DNA of 64,000 bases, from contig CABJAC010000001.1 of assembly GCA_902363455.1 (NCBI GenBank), forward strand, positions 124,001-188,000, given 5' to 3'. Origin of the DNA: Caryophanales bacterium (GTDB lineage Bacteria; Bacillota; Bacilli; Exiguobacteriales; Exiguobacteriaceae). The translations under genes and the position numbers were made by a program. The notes under the pieces were generated by a model, which saw nothing but the letters and a program-made list of their open reading frames with translations, had not been told where the DNA came from and did not search any database. Below are positions 23,344 through 33,063 of the stretch, in pieces (position 1 is the stretch's first letter; each line of letters starts with the position of its first letter).

Positions 23344-25425
23344 GTGAAACAAGAACAACCCGTACTCGAAAAATCTCAGTTACTCCTTGAAGTTAATCAA
23401 TCGCTTACCCGGTACGGTGACGATCTTTTTTGGGGTGATGAGCTGGCATTGATTCAAACACGTCTGCAGGCAATCGAAAGTAGCATTGCCGTCGTCGGTC
23501 AATTCTCTGTTGGAAAATCAGCCTTACTGAATGCCCTACTCGGGGAAGAGATTTTATCGAATCGTGTCGTCGAGTCAACAAAGGTGTTAACGCGAATTCG
23601 TCACTGTGCGACTCAAGAGGAAGCAAAAGTTCGATTGACTAAACATGACGGATCACAAGAAACCATCAAGATGGCTCATATCGATGATTTGCAAAAGTAT
23701 ACGACGTTTCAGGGAGAAGATATCACGAACGAACTCCAGTACGTCGATCTCTACTGGCCGGTTCAGTTCCTCAATCAGGACCTTGTCCTTGTTGATACAC
23801 CAGGGGCTAACTCGTTAACGGCCAGTGCGTTTCAGACGACGCGGGAGCAACTGAAAACATCATCCGCGATCATCTATCTCTTTTTAGGAACAAAAGGACT
23901 TGATGCTGCCGACTATCCACTCATTCAGGAGTTCATTCAGCAACGGAAAAAGGTATTTCTAGTCGGAACACATATCGATCAAGTGACGACGGCCCAGTGG
24001 CAAGAAGTCGTCAACGATGTACATACGAAGTTAGATCCGCTTCTTCTAGGCGAAGCGATCGAAATCATCGGTGTATCTTCCAAAGATGCGTTACGTGGGA
24101 AACAACAGGGTGAGGCCAGTCTAGTCACGTCTTCGAACATTTTAAGTCTTGAAGCGACGTTACATAGCTACATGAAAAATAAAGAATATGAACAGGCTGA
24201 AATTCATTCCATTGAACATGACTACTTACAGATTATAGAAGAAATTGAAGCACAGGAAACAGAAGAAAAATCCAATGAGCAGATGAAAATACAAGAACGA
24301 CAGCGACGACTGGAACGATTAATCGTTTTGACGGAACTCGATTATGACAAGGTTGAACAGGAAGGACTGACATTGATTGCTGGGCGTAAACATGATTTGA
24401 AGCCGCTCAGCATTACTTATGAGAATGAATGGAAACAAGAAGGTGTTGTCGTCCTGAGGACCGTCCAGCAAAAATATATGGTGTTCGCAGAAGCGTTAAA
24501 AGAAAGCATGTCAGCCAGTTATACGCAGATTGACGGCTTAAAAGAACGGTATATTCGACACTTAAACGATGTCGAACAATCATATCACCTGTGGCAGCAA
24601 GACATGGAAAGACTTGCGGACCGTTTCATCGTGTCTTTTGAGGAAAGTGTCCAGCAAGGCGATCAGTCGTTCTTTAAATCACTTCAGCAACTCGGTACAA
24701 ATGTGGATATTCAATGGGATGACTTTGAAAGAATCATCAAAGAGATGACCCTGACGCCCTATCGTTTGGATGAAACATTCGAAGTGTTCGAAGAGTACAA
24801 GAGCGAAAATGCAGACTACGTCTCGTTCGAAAAAGAAATCCGACAAAAAAAAGAGGAACTTCGGCGCCTCGAACACGAATTACAATTTCAACGAAAAGCG
24901 GCTAAACAAGAAGTCGACAATCAAAAGAAAGCAAAAGAACAGGAGCTGGGTGTAAAACCGGAACCTCATGAACTTTACCGGGAAAAAGGTATTTTGATCT
25001 GGAAACAAAAGGAATTAATTGGATACGATTATTCGGATCAAGAGCGATGGGATGAACAATACCGGACGATTCATGACACTCATCAAAAAAAGAAACGCCT
25101 TGTCGAGCAAGACTTCAAAAGAAGGATTGCTACTGTCGAAAGTGACAAACACGCGTTAGAAGAAGAGTATGAAGTACTGGAAGACATGAAGCAGGCACAT
25201 GCCCAGGAATTGATGATGGCCCTATATGATGTTGTACTCAATAACTCGAACATCGTCAAAGAAGGACACAATCGTAAGATCAAGGAGATGCAAAGCGAGT
25301 GGAAGGAGCTGCTCGACTTTCAACATGAACGATTCGACAAGCATACACAGCGAATCGAAAAAGCGTTCAGACGATTTGTCCGCGAATCAAAAGAGATGGC
25401 AATTCAAAAAATCAAGGTACTTTAA
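23344..25425 (+). CDS. Dynamin-like GTPase A
   Basis: A 693-residue bacterial dynamin-family protein. I start at GTG 23344 (AAAGGA nine bases upstream), not the ATG at 23191 inside a TATAAT. GTPase motifs: G1 GQFSVGKSALLN at residues 52-63, a G2 threonine in VVESTKVLTRI, G3 DTPGAN and G4 GTHIDQV. Residues 280-690 are long charged coiled coils, as expected for the stalk. No transmembrane segment is visible, so membrane contact may need a partner. Bacterial dynamins often act in tandem and remodel or tether membranes; some protect against phage. It leads a tight operon with two further dynamins (11 bases to the next start). Confidence 0.88.
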   Translation: MKQEQPVLEKSQLLLEVNQSLTRYGDDLFWGDELALIQTRLQAIESSIAVVGQFSVGKSALLNALLGEEILSNRVVESTKVLTRIRHCATQEEAKVRLTKHDGSQETIKMAHIDDLQKYTTFQGEDITNELQYVDLYWPVQFLNQDLVLVDTPGANSLTASAFQTTREQLKTSSAIIYLFLGTKGLDAADYPLIQEFIQQRKKVFLVGTHIDQVTTAQWQEVVNDVHTKLDPLLLGEAIEIIGVSSKDALRGKQQGEASLVTSSNILSLEATLHSYMKNKEYEQAEIHSIEHDYLQIIEEIEAQETEEKSNEQMKIQERQRRLERLIVLTELDYDKVEQEGLTLIAGRKHDLKPLSITYENEWKQEGVVVLRTVQQKYMVFAEALKESMSASYTQIDGLKERYIRHLNDVEQSYHLWQQDMERLADRFIVSFEESVQQGDQSFFKSLQQLGTNVDIQWDDFERIIKEMTLTPYRLDETFEVFEEYKSENADYVSFEKEIRQKKEELRRLEHELQFQRKAAKQEVDNQKKAKEQELGVKPEPHELYREKGILIWKQKELIGYDYSDQERWDEQYRTIHDTHQKKKRLVEQDFKRRIATVESDKHALEEEYEVLEDMKQAHAQELMMALYDVVLNNSNIVKEGHNRKIKEMQSEWKELLDFQHERFDKHTQRIEKAFRRFVRESKEMAIQKIKVL

Positions 25426-25436
25426 GGAGTGTTATT

Positions 25437-27674
25437 ATGGTTCGGCAACAATTCATGGAGAAAAAGATTGAACTGCAAAAACGATTTGCAGATGCTTATG
25501 CAATTGGGAAGAAAATTGAATCAGCGTATCAAGACGTCTTACCTGTAGGACAACTGATGGATAATCTACAGACGCTTCAAAAAAACTGGGAGGACGAACG
25601 GTTTGAGATTGTCGTCGTCGGCGAGTTTTCAACAGGGAAGTCGACCTTCATCAATGCCTTGCTTCAACGGGAAATTCTACCGTCAAAAGTCACACCGACG
25701 ACGGCGACGGTTAACTTTATCCGTCATTTACAGGAACTGCCGGATCATACCGGAGAGCCGATTGCGAAGGTCGTCTTCAAAGACGGAAAAGAAATCGATG
25801 TCCCTTATCTTGAATTAACGGATTATGTCACAGAGATGAGTGAAAAGATCAAGGTCAGCGAACAAATCCATCATGTCGATCTGTACGTTGAATCACCATA
25901 TCTTGAAAATGGCGTTGTTCTCGTAGATACACCGGGCTTGCAGGCGTTAAATCCTGAACATGAAAAAATCACGAAAACACAAATTAAAAAATCGAATGCC
26001 AGTATTTTGTTATTTAATATGGAGCAACCCGGAAAGTTGACGGAAATCAAATTTTTACGCGATTTATCAGACTCGATTGACCGGATTTTCTTTGTCGCGA
26101 ACCGTTTAGACGGTGTACCGACGGATCAAGTTCAAGAAGTAAAAGATCAACTCGAGCACGCCCTGCGTTCGAATGATTATCAACAAATCGAGCAAGCAAA
26201 AGCGGTCGTCTATCCAGTCAGTGCCTTACAGGCTTTGAAGTCCCGGGATGCCTCCGTTACGACGAAGCACTGGGAAACTGCTGAAGCTGTTCAGTTGTTG
26301 AACGATTCCCGATTCTCAGAGTTTGAACAACGACTCGAAACATACTTATTCGATGGAGAAAAAACAAAAGATTTCTTAGATGTTCCGTATGCAGCGATTG
26401 AACATTTTTATGATCATTTAGTAGAAGAACTTGAACGATATCAGGCGACGCTTGAAAGCGAGGAAGACCTGGACAGCTTGGAGAAGATGCATCAGTTGGC
26501 ACGCGAAGAGGCACAACTTCGAAATCTGCAATTAAAAAAAGAAGTCATCCGTTTAAAAAACCTATTCTCGTCTACGATTCGAGAAAATGAAAAACAGTTT
26601 TCGAGTGAATTCGAAGGTCTGATCATCGAAGTGAAAGAGGCGATTGAAGAGATTCATGATTTAAATCTTTTGGCCGACGAGGTGAACGATGAACTCAAAC
26701 GATTTAATACAGGATATCAAGGATTGTTTGAATCACAAATCAAAGAATTGGCTGGAGAGCTGAATGATGTCATGCGCAAGGAGTTAAATGACTTCGAAGT
26801 GAAGATGGATACGACCGCAGATACAAAAGGCATTCAGCTTGAAGTCAGAAAAAAGAGTGTAAAACAGAAAACGCGCGAAGAAGTAGAGGAAGAAGTTTCC
26901 CGTCAGCTCAAAGAGAAAGAAGCAGAGTTGTCGGAAGAAAAAGACGCATTACGTAAACGGATTCAAATCGAGACGGAACTTCGCTTAAAACGAGAAGACA
27001 AAGAGGAGCAAGAACGGAGATTCCAAGAAGAACGGCGTTTTCAAGATCAACTCATTCAAGGAACACCTCAAACGATCGAAAAGTACAGCACAATCAAAAA
27101 ACGTCGATTCTGGTGGGATAAGACCGGTATGGTTGAGCAGGATAACGTAAAGTATGACCAATTGGTCGATCAAAAAAATGAATTGGTAAAAGAACAAAAT
27201 CGTTTAAGTGAAGAACAAAAACAAAAACGAGATGCTCTTGAAATTGAATTATCGAAACAAGAGACAGCCTACACGGATATGGAAGAATATTGGGACGAAA
27301 AACGTGAGTTGCGTGAACAGCGTAATCGTATGTTGATGGAACAGATGAATTCGCAATTTAAAGATGCAGAACGCCAGCTGAAAAAAGAAAAACGAAACGT
27401 CACCCGGAGCTTGGATGGGATGGTCAGACAAACCCGTCGTGAGTACAAGGATTTCTTGAATTCGCTCGATGCGTTGAAGCTTGCGGAGTCCCAAATCGAA
27501 GCGTATATCAATGCTCAAGATGAACTGCTTGCTTCTGCAACGCAACGCGAAGCGCAGTTGTCGGAACAACTATCGAGTTCGCAAGAAAAGCGCCAACGTC
27601 TGGCGCAGGAAATCAGTGTGCTAAAAGAAAAAGTCGAAGAAGAAAAAATGTCACTCATGATGACAAGAATCTAG
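25437..27674 (+). CDS. Dynamin-like GTPase B
   Basis: A 745-residue protein with AAGGAGT before ATG 25437. G1 is GEFSTGKST at residues 62-70, G2 lies in TPTTATVNFIR, G3 DTPG begins at Asp164, and G4 NRLD at Asn222. The stalk is a long Glu/Lys-rich coiled coil, about residues 315-740, with a short interruption carrying RRFWWDKTGM. No hydrophobic paddle is seen. The G1 has Thr after GKS, as in many DynA/BDLP-like proteins. It sits between dynamins A and C, so the three probably form hetero-assemblies. Confidence 0.9.
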   Translation: MVRQQFMEKKIELQKRFADAYAIGKKIESAYQDVLPVGQLMDNLQTLQKNWEDERFEIVVVGEFSTGKSTFINALLQREILPSKVTPTTATVNFIRHLQELPDHTGEPIAKVVFKDGKEIDVPYLELTDYVTEMSEKIKVSEQIHHVDLYVESPYLENGVVLVDTPGLQALNPEHEKITKTQIKKSNASILLFNMEQPGKLTEIKFLRDLSDSIDRIFFVANRLDGVPTDQVQEVKDQLEHALRSNDYQQIEQAKAVVYPVSALQALKSRDASVTTKHWETAEAVQLLNDSRFSEFEQRLETYLFDGEKTKDFLDVPYAAIEHFYDHLVEELERYQATLESEEDLDSLEKMHQLAREEAQLRNLQLKKEVIRLKNLFSSTIRENEKQFSSEFEGLIIEVKEAIEEIHDLNLLADEVNDELKRFNTGYQGLFESQIKELAGELNDVMRKELNDFEVKMDTTADTKGIQLEVRKKSVKQKTREEVEEEVSRQLKEKEAELSEEKDALRKRIQIETELRLKREDKEEQERRFQEERRFQDQLIQGTPQTIEKYSTIKKRRFWWDKTGMVEQDNVKYDQLVDQKNELVKEQNRLSEEQKQKRDALEIELSKQETAYTDMEEYWDEKRELREQRNRMLMEQMNSQFKDAERQLKKEKRNVTRSLDGMVRQTRREYKDFLNSLDALKLAESQIEAYINAQDELLASATQREAQLSEQLSSSQEKRQRLAQEISVLKEKVEEEKMSLMMTRI

Positions 27675-27685
27675 GAGGGAATGAA

Positions 27686-29974
27686 ATGTTAACCCAAGTA
27701 AAACAACTTCCACTACGTGAAGAAGACAAACGATTTTTACAATTGATTGAACAACAGGCTAAAGAACAGGCGATGACGTTGGGTGTCTTTGGGTCATTCA
27801 GTGTAGGGAAGTCGGCATTGATCAATGCACTGCTCGGACAACCCGAGTTCTTACCAACCCATACGAATGAAACGACAGCGCTTCCGACACATATCCTTTA
27901 CGGGGAAGCAGACAGTGTCGAAATCCTAAAGTTTGATGGAACGTGCGAACCAATCGACGCGGCACGGATGCGGACTTTGAAGGCAGGCGGAGACGTCCAA
28001 GCAATTGAACGTGTGATCATTCGGAAGTCGCAACCCGACTGGCTGAAAGATATTACATTGATTGACACACCGGGACGTAATACAAAGTTCCAAGCCCACG
28101 TCGAGGCATCAGAAGAAGCACTCATTACTTCGGATGCCGTCTTGTACGTCATGTCTTGGCAAGGGTTGACGTTAGAAGATGTCGTCTACATCAAACATAT
28201 CTTACGTTATCAGCCGAACTTGTATTTCGTCATCAATAAAGTCGATCACATTGATGAGGCGCAAGGTGTCACCATTGAAGAGATGACACAACGCGTGCAA
28301 GAAGACTTAGAAGGACAACTCGGTAAAGTGTATCCAGTCTATGCGGTCAGTGCCCGTACCGGTTATCAGATCGAACGTCTGCAAGTTGATTTTTTACAAC
28401 CGCTTAAACAACGGATTAAGCAAGTCAAAGCGACTCGTTTTCAGCATGCACTCGAACAACTCTTGAATCGCGAGCAAGAACGGATTCTTCAACAAATTCA
28501 TTTGTTTGAGCAGGCGACGAATGACGATACGACAGAAGTTGACGCTCAAAAACGAGACATTCAACTTCAATTTGAACAGGCTCAAATCCAAGTTGAACAG
28601 AAACTCGAAGGTCTGCACGATAAAGTAAACAAGCTCGAGGTGGAACTGAGTGAGTATGTCCGCACAGAATACCGGACGTTGGAGACGCGACTTAAGCAAC
28701 TGGCATCAACAGGACAGTCTCTTGATGTTCTGACAGTACAGGTTGAGTCAGCTCTCGTCTCGACGAGAAATGAGGTCTTTGGACACATCGAACGACAGGT
28801 ACAAGGAATCATGGGTCAAGAAATCGAAATCACCATTCAACCGATCGAGCAGACAGGAGTTCAGTTACAAGTCAAACAACCGGACTTGGCACAACTGCAA
28901 CTGCAATACGAAGAAGAACGCCAGAAGCAGCTCACTAAAATCGAAGTGGCGGCGCGCAAGCTAGAAGCGTTACCAGAAGATGATGAACATGATTTCGAAC
29001 GGGCACGTCTGAAGGAAGACGTTGAATTACTGACAGAACGAACGGTCGAACAATTTGTTCCGCAATACGTCTTGGATGAATCGTTTGATGCCAATCAAGC
29101 GACTAAAATCGCCTCAGCAATCGGTTTTGTCGGTGATATGGCATTAACAGTTGGTCTTGCGGTCGCGACGGCAGGTGGATCAGCAGCAGTCCAAGTTGGT
29201 GGAAAAGTCGCTGCCAAAGCAGCAGCCAAAGAAGCGATGAAAGTAGCAGCGAAAAAAGTGGCACTTGAAGTGGCGGAAAAAGCAGTGATTACCGGAATTC
29301 AGACCATGACTGAAGCAAACAAAGAGGTCACTGGAACCAACAGTAATAACATGTTGACAGCAGCAAAAGCGCTCGACCAGTTCACGAGTCCGGTCCAATC
29401 GATTGCTAAAAAAATTGGTGAGAATATTGATAGCACTCGTCAACAGCCGAAGCGAGAAGATTTGAATCACCGTAAGGAATTTTATGCCCGCAAATACGAA
29501 CTCGAATCAGAACGTGACGAAAAAATGAGACAGTTGAAGTCGATGGAAGAAAAAGCAAAATCTAATACGCGTCTTCGCCAAGAGTTGGAGCAACGTCGTG
29601 TTCAAGTCGAAAAAACGGTTGAACAAAAAATAGGACAACTTGAAACGGATTATGAAAACAAAAAACAGCAGGCAGCACAAGCCCATCTCGATTCAGAAAT
29701 CGAGCAACAATTAAAACAATTGCTACAAGAAGAAGAACGTCAATTAACAGCATGGTTCAAGACAGAGTTCGGACAAGTGTTGCACGTACTCGATCACATG
29801 TTGCCAAAACAACTGCATCAGGAACTAGCGCACTGGGAAGAACAAATCGAACAAGTCGAAGCGTTAAAAAAAGAGGGAACTGATAAGTTGGATCAAGAAA
29901 TTTCAATGCTGAAGCAACATTTGAATGTGATTGATGCAATCCTTTCTGGTGGATCACATGCTGTATCAGTCTGA
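27686..29974 (+). CDS. Dynamin-like GTPase C with hydrophobic paddle segment
   Basis: A 762-residue protein. AGGAGGG lies upstream of ATG 27686. G1 GSFSVGKS is at residues 36-43, G2 in NETTALPT, G3 DTPGRN from Asp127 and G4 NKVDH. Unlike A and B it has a Gly/Ala-rich hydrophobic stretch at about residues 474-530 (FVGDMALTVGLAVATAGGS, then repeated AAKAAAKEAMKVAAKK). That stretch could insert into the membrane like the paddle of other bacterial dynamins and would make C the membrane anchor of the set. Coiled coils flank it. The next gene overlaps its 3' end. Confidence 0.9.
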   Translation: MLTQVKQLPLREEDKRFLQLIEQQAKEQAMTLGVFGSFSVGKSALINALLGQPEFLPTHTNETTALPTHILYGEADSVEILKFDGTCEPIDAARMRTLKAGGDVQAIERVIIRKSQPDWLKDITLIDTPGRNTKFQAHVEASEEALITSDAVLYVMSWQGLTLEDVVYIKHILRYQPNLYFVINKVDHIDEAQGVTIEEMTQRVQEDLEGQLGKVYPVYAVSARTGYQIERLQVDFLQPLKQRIKQVKATRFQHALEQLLNREQERILQQIHLFEQATNDDTTEVDAQKRDIQLQFEQAQIQVEQKLEGLHDKVNKLEVELSEYVRTEYRTLETRLKQLASTGQSLDVLTVQVESALVSTRNEVFGHIERQVQGIMGQEIEITIQPIEQTGVQLQVKQPDLAQLQLQYEEERQKQLTKIEVAARKLEALPEDDEHDFERARLKEDVELLTERTVEQFVPQYVLDESFDANQATKIASAIGFVGDMALTVGLAVATAGGSAAVQVGGKVAAKAAAKEAMKVAAKKVALEVAEKAVITGIQTMTEANKEVTGTNSNNMLTAAKALDQFTSPVQSIAKKIGENIDSTRQQPKREDLNHRKEFYARKYELESERDEKMRQLKSMEEKAKSNTRLRQELEQRRVQVEKTVEQKIGQLETDYENKKQQAAQAHLDSEIEQQLKQLLQEEERQLTAWFKTEFGQVLHVLDHMLPKQLHQELAHWEEQIEQVEALKKEGTDKLDQEISMLKQHLNVIDAILSGGSHAVSV

Positions 29975-30755
29975 ACTAGTTTGGTTGGCGCATCAGCTTG
30001 ATCAGCAAGAAAACCCTACAGACATCCCTTCGATGTGGAAGGCGATTCGGGATACAGATTTCCCGGATGCATCAACTAGTGTCGACAAGAAGCGGCATGT
30101 GTATATTACGGGCGAACCGGAAGTCATTTTTTCGATGACGGATTTGTTCGATTCATTACCTGACGAAAAAAAACTTCATGTATTCACAAAAGAGCAGCAT
30201 ACTCATCCAGCATTGGACTGGATGAGTATTACGTATTATCCTGCTCATGAACTCGAAAAGTTACCTGAAGGAGCGAGCATCACTTTGTTCACGACGACAA
30301 AGCTTCCATTCTGGTCACGCCCTTATTTTTTGAGCGGACGAATTAGTCAGGTCGTGAGTGAACAGGAAATTTTAGCACTCCATCGCTTTTTGAATGTCCG
30401 TCAAACGAATATCAGACAATTTTCATACAACGACTTGTTAGACGATACGATGATTCCTTTAGATAAAGTGAGTGAAAGACCGGATCATCAATTATTTCCG
30501 GAAGTTCCTAAACGCTTCCTATTAAAATTTTCTCAACCTCAGAGAAATTCGAGTTTGAGTCAGGAGCTGGATGAAGCAGCTGCAGAGATGCTGAACACGT
30601 ATTGGCTTCAGAATCATCCACCTTTTCCAGAATGGATGCCGATCTTATTAAGGGAAATCCAACAGTTCTTGTTACTGAAGGAGAACCTGGATTCAAGAAT
30701 AAATACATTAGAACAATTGAAAGCGTGGGGATTACGTGACAAGCGAATTGATTGA
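29958..30755 (+). CDS. Dynamin-operon protein of unknown function
   Basis: A 265-residue protein. ATG 29958 follows GGTGG by about five bases and overlaps dynamin C by 17 bases, which implies translational coupling; an in-frame start at 29931 has no site. It is soluble, with no signal or membrane segment. The centre alternates beta and helix (HVYITGEPEVIFSMTDLF, KLHVFTKEQHTHP, SITLFTTTKLPFWSRP), somewhat like a P-loop or Rossmann fold without a Walker motif; it may be a degenerate GTPase-like partner. The C-terminus is helical. No family recognised. It overlaps the next gene by 20 bases. Confidence 0.7.
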   Translation: MLYQSELVWLAHQLDQQENPTDIPSMWKAIRDTDFPDASTSVDKKRHVYITGEPEVIFSMTDLFDSLPDEKKLHVFTKEQHTHPALDWMSITYYPAHELEKLPEGASITLFTTTKLPFWSRPYFLSGRISQVVSEQEILALHRFLNVRQTNIRQFSYNDLLDDTMIPLDKVSERPDHQLFPEVPKRFLLKFSQPQRNSSLSQELDEAAAEMLNTYWLQNHPPFPEWMPILLREIQQFLLLKENLDSRINTLEQLKAWGLRDKRID

Positions 30756-31029
30756 AGTCGAAAATCACTATCTTATGCTGAGTCATCTACTACTCCGCCA
30801 AGTGGCAAGTGAACATCCTCAATATGTAGAAGAACTAAAACAAGTGCTTCAACAAATGGATGCTCTTTCTGTTTTCGAAAAGACGGCATTCCTTGGCAAT
30901 ATGTTGACCGCACTTGAAAATCAAGATATCACCAAACGTAAACATCATTTATCACTCTTATTAAAAGAAGAAAAAATCAGCGGAAGTACGGTTGGCGTAC
31001 TCAAAAAATATAATCAGTGGATTAAGTAA
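30736..31029 (+). CDS. Small helical dynamin-operon protein
   Basis: A 97-residue protein starting at GTG 30736, preceded by GGGG and overlapping the gene before it by 20 bases. It is almost all helical (SHLLLRQVASEHPQYVEELK, then TAFLGNMLTALENQDI) and has no membrane segment. It ends in VGVLKKYNQWIK. Function unknown; position suggests an adaptor between the GTPases and the coiled-coil membrane protein downstream. Confidence 0.6.
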   Translation: MTSELIEVENHYLMLSHLLLRQVASEHPQYVEELKQVLQQMDALSVFEKTAFLGNMLTALENQDITKRKHHLSLLLKEEKISGSTVGVLKKYNQWIK

Positions 31030-31043
31030 GGTGGAACTCATTC

Positions 31044-32189
31044 ATGAAAAATGTACATATTTATGCCCTGCCGATTGCAGTTGGTTTACTTGGGTTGCTT
31101 GTTTCCCCATTAGCTGACGTGACAGGCATTGCTTACGGTTTAGTCGTCACAAGCATAATTGCCGGTATCTTAGGACTTCGATCTATCGCTCAATCCAATA
31201 TGACGCACGCTCAACAATGGCAGGAAACACTACATCAGGAATTAGAGACAGTCGTATCCTCCAATCAACAAGTCATGGAAGAAGAAAAAGTTTCTCGATT
31301 AGAGTTACAGAACGTTTTATCAAAAATTCAAAGTATCCTCGAAGAAATGCATGAAACGACTAAAGTAGGACAAGACCATGTGTCTACACGATTGATAGAA
31401 ATTGAAGAAAAGTTAGAAGGCGGTCAAGCCATTGTAAGTACCCTTGGAAAACTAGCGATTGAACAAATGACAGACGTTGTCCGATCAATGGCTGAAGAAG
31501 TGAATGAGAAATCTGACTCGTTAGAGGATGCCTTATCACAAATTCAAAATGTATTCGAAGAAATGCATGAAACGACAATAACAGGACAAACCCATGTTTC
31601 TAAACAATTGATGGAAATTGGAGAAAAATTAGAAGATGGTCAAGTCATTGTGAGCACTCTTGGAAAACTAATGATTGAAGCTATCCAATCAGCGACGGAT
31701 GAAGTGACGGATGGATTAAATACGTTAGAGGGTACATTGACTAAACAACAAGATGATTTAGCTGAAGAACTACGAGAGAGCTTTGAAGGTGTGGACCAGC
31801 AACTAGAAAAACAGACAAAGCAAGCTGAAAAGATGGAAGGAAATATCGAAAAAACGATTACATCCGGAATGGAAGCATCGGCACAAGTCATTACCAGTCA
31901 AACAGATAAATTCCTTTCTCACACAAAGGAAATTAATGAATTTACGAAAGAACAATTTAACAAAATCGTTCAATTGTTCGAGGAAGTAGAAAAATTGAGT
32001 CAAGCTGTCAAACTACAAAACGACCAACAGAATCGAGTCGTCACGGCGCAACTCGGACACCTTGCTGAAATCAGTCCTGCCCTTGTAGAAGGAATCTCTC
32101 AGCTAACGGATTCCAAGAGCCCAGAGCGCAAACACTTGTTGAAAATTCAAAAGAATATGATTGAGAAATTCGCTAATCTAAATTCGTGA
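31044..32189 (+). CDS. Membrane-anchored coiled-coil protein with an internal duplication
   Basis: A 381-residue protein with AAGGTGGAA before ATG 31044. Two N-terminal membrane segments lie at about residues 5-22 and 27-46; the rest is coiled coil. A unit of about 75 residues is duplicated: IQSILEEMHETTKVGQDHVS...GGQAIVSTLGKLAIE and IQNVFEEMHETTITGQTHVS...DGQVIVSTLGKLMIE. The spacing and the apolar, Glu-rich pattern resemble methyl-accepting or t-SNARE-like coiled coils, but no kinase-binding hairpin is seen. It could be the membrane receptor or tether for the dynamins. Confidence 0.7.
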   Translation: MKNVHIYALPIAVGLLGLLVSPLADVTGIAYGLVVTSIIAGILGLRSIAQSNMTHAQQWQETLHQELETVVSSNQQVMEEEKVSRLELQNVLSKIQSILEEMHETTKVGQDHVSTRLIEIEEKLEGGQAIVSTLGKLAIEQMTDVVRSMAEEVNEKSDSLEDALSQIQNVFEEMHETTITGQTHVSKQLMEIGEKLEDGQVIVSTLGKLMIEAIQSATDEVTDGLNTLEGTLTKQQDDLAEELRESFEGVDQQLEKQTKQAEKMEGNIEKTITSGMEASAQVITSQTDKFLSHTKEINEFTKEQFNKIVQLFEEVEKLSQAVKLQNDQQNRVVTAQLGHLAEISPALVEGISQLTDSKSPERKHLLKIQKNMIEKFANLNS

Positions 32190-32258
32190 CTGTGAAAGCA
32201 TGGTGTTTGCCATGAACAATTAAAATCAGATTAGATCACAAGGTAGAAAGGAAGAAAT

Positions 32259-32546
32259 GTGTTGATACTGATTTATTATGGAATTCTTATTATATTGGCA
32301 TTCATGACATGGAACTTGCCCTTTGCTGGACGGATACTTGCCTTAGGAATTAATTTAATCATTCCAGAAGGTCTTCCTTTTGTAGATGAGTTTATTCAAA
32401 TCGTAGGAATATTGAGACCTATTATCAACATTATCGTAAGAATATTGAGATATATTATCAACATTATCGTAGGAATATTGAGATATATTATCAAAATTAA
32501 AGTAAAGATTTTTAGATGGGTTAAATTGTTGAAAGAACATCCATAA
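32259..32546 (+). CDS. Small hydrophobic protein with 11-residue tandem repeats
   Basis: A 95-residue protein starting at GTG 32259 (AAGGAAG five bases upstream). It has an N-terminal hydrophobic helix, residues 1-35, then IIPEGLPFVDEF, then three 11-residue units of the type IV-ILRYIINI, encoded by 33-bp direct repeats. The repeats make a long amphipathic, Ile-rich and basic helix that could lie on or span a membrane. It is the last gene of the dynamin operon and ends just before an IS, so its original 3' context may have been changed by the insertion. Confidence 0.55.
   Translation: MLILIYYGILIILAFMTWNLPFAGRILALGINLIIPEGLPFVDEFIQIVGILRPIINIIVRILRYIINIIVGILRYIIKIKVKIFRWVKLLKEHP
32409..32507 (+). 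repeat. Three 33-bp direct repeats inside the small hydrophobic gene
   Basis: Units start at 32409, 32442 and 32475 with ATATTGAGA. Unit 2 differs from 1 and 3 at a few positions. The period is 11 codons, so copy-number change would keep the frame. Confidence 0.85.
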
Positions 32547-32595
32547 ATTTTGAACAGTTCCCCTTCAAGTAGACAGGATAAATAATAAAAATCTC

Positions 32596-33036
32596 TTAAA
32601 CGGCTTGAGCTCTGTATTCTAATGGAGCCAAGCCGTTTGATCGTTGTTGGTATCGCTCTTCATTGTAGAAGTGGATGTACCTCTAGATCGCTCCTTCAAT
32701 GGTTTCCCTTGAGTAGTATGACTAGTGTACTTTCCAATCCATTTTGCAAGCACGCTTGTACTCGAAATATTAAACCGTACTGTAGCGCTAGCAAGCGATT
32801 CCTCTTGAGTCAGAACTGCGCGTACAGCCTTCATTTTTAGTTCTTCTGAATAGCCTGTACACCTTGTTCGATTATCGATTATCGAGTGCCGAGAAGCCTC
32901 CCTTACGATATTTTGTCCTCCAACTATTTAAGGTCGTGACTGAAAGCTCAAAGAGCGAGGCAATCGATTTTATCGAGTCTGTTCTGCCCTCGCACATCTT
33001 GATGATGTGATCCATCGAAAATCTAGATGTAGCCAT
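32596..33036 (-). pseudogene. IS3-family transposase remnant (orfA plus end of orfB)
   Basis: On the minus strand, orfA starts at 33036 (MATSRFSMDHIIKMCEGRTD). A 7-bp tandem duplication, ATAATCG, after SALDNR shifts the frame. The frame then continues with TRCTGYSEELKMKAVRAVLTQ to AKWIGKY. The final codons NEERYQQRSNGLAPLEYRAQAV and the stop at 32596-32598 are the typical C-terminus of an IS3-type orfB. The middle of orfB is missing. Confidence 0.8.
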
Positions 33037-33063
33037 AGAAAATACTCCCTTCAAAATGAACTG

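Noticed and set aside
32409-32507. CRISPR-like array
   Set aside because: The 33-bp units are contiguous without spacers and encode an 11-residue protein repeat.
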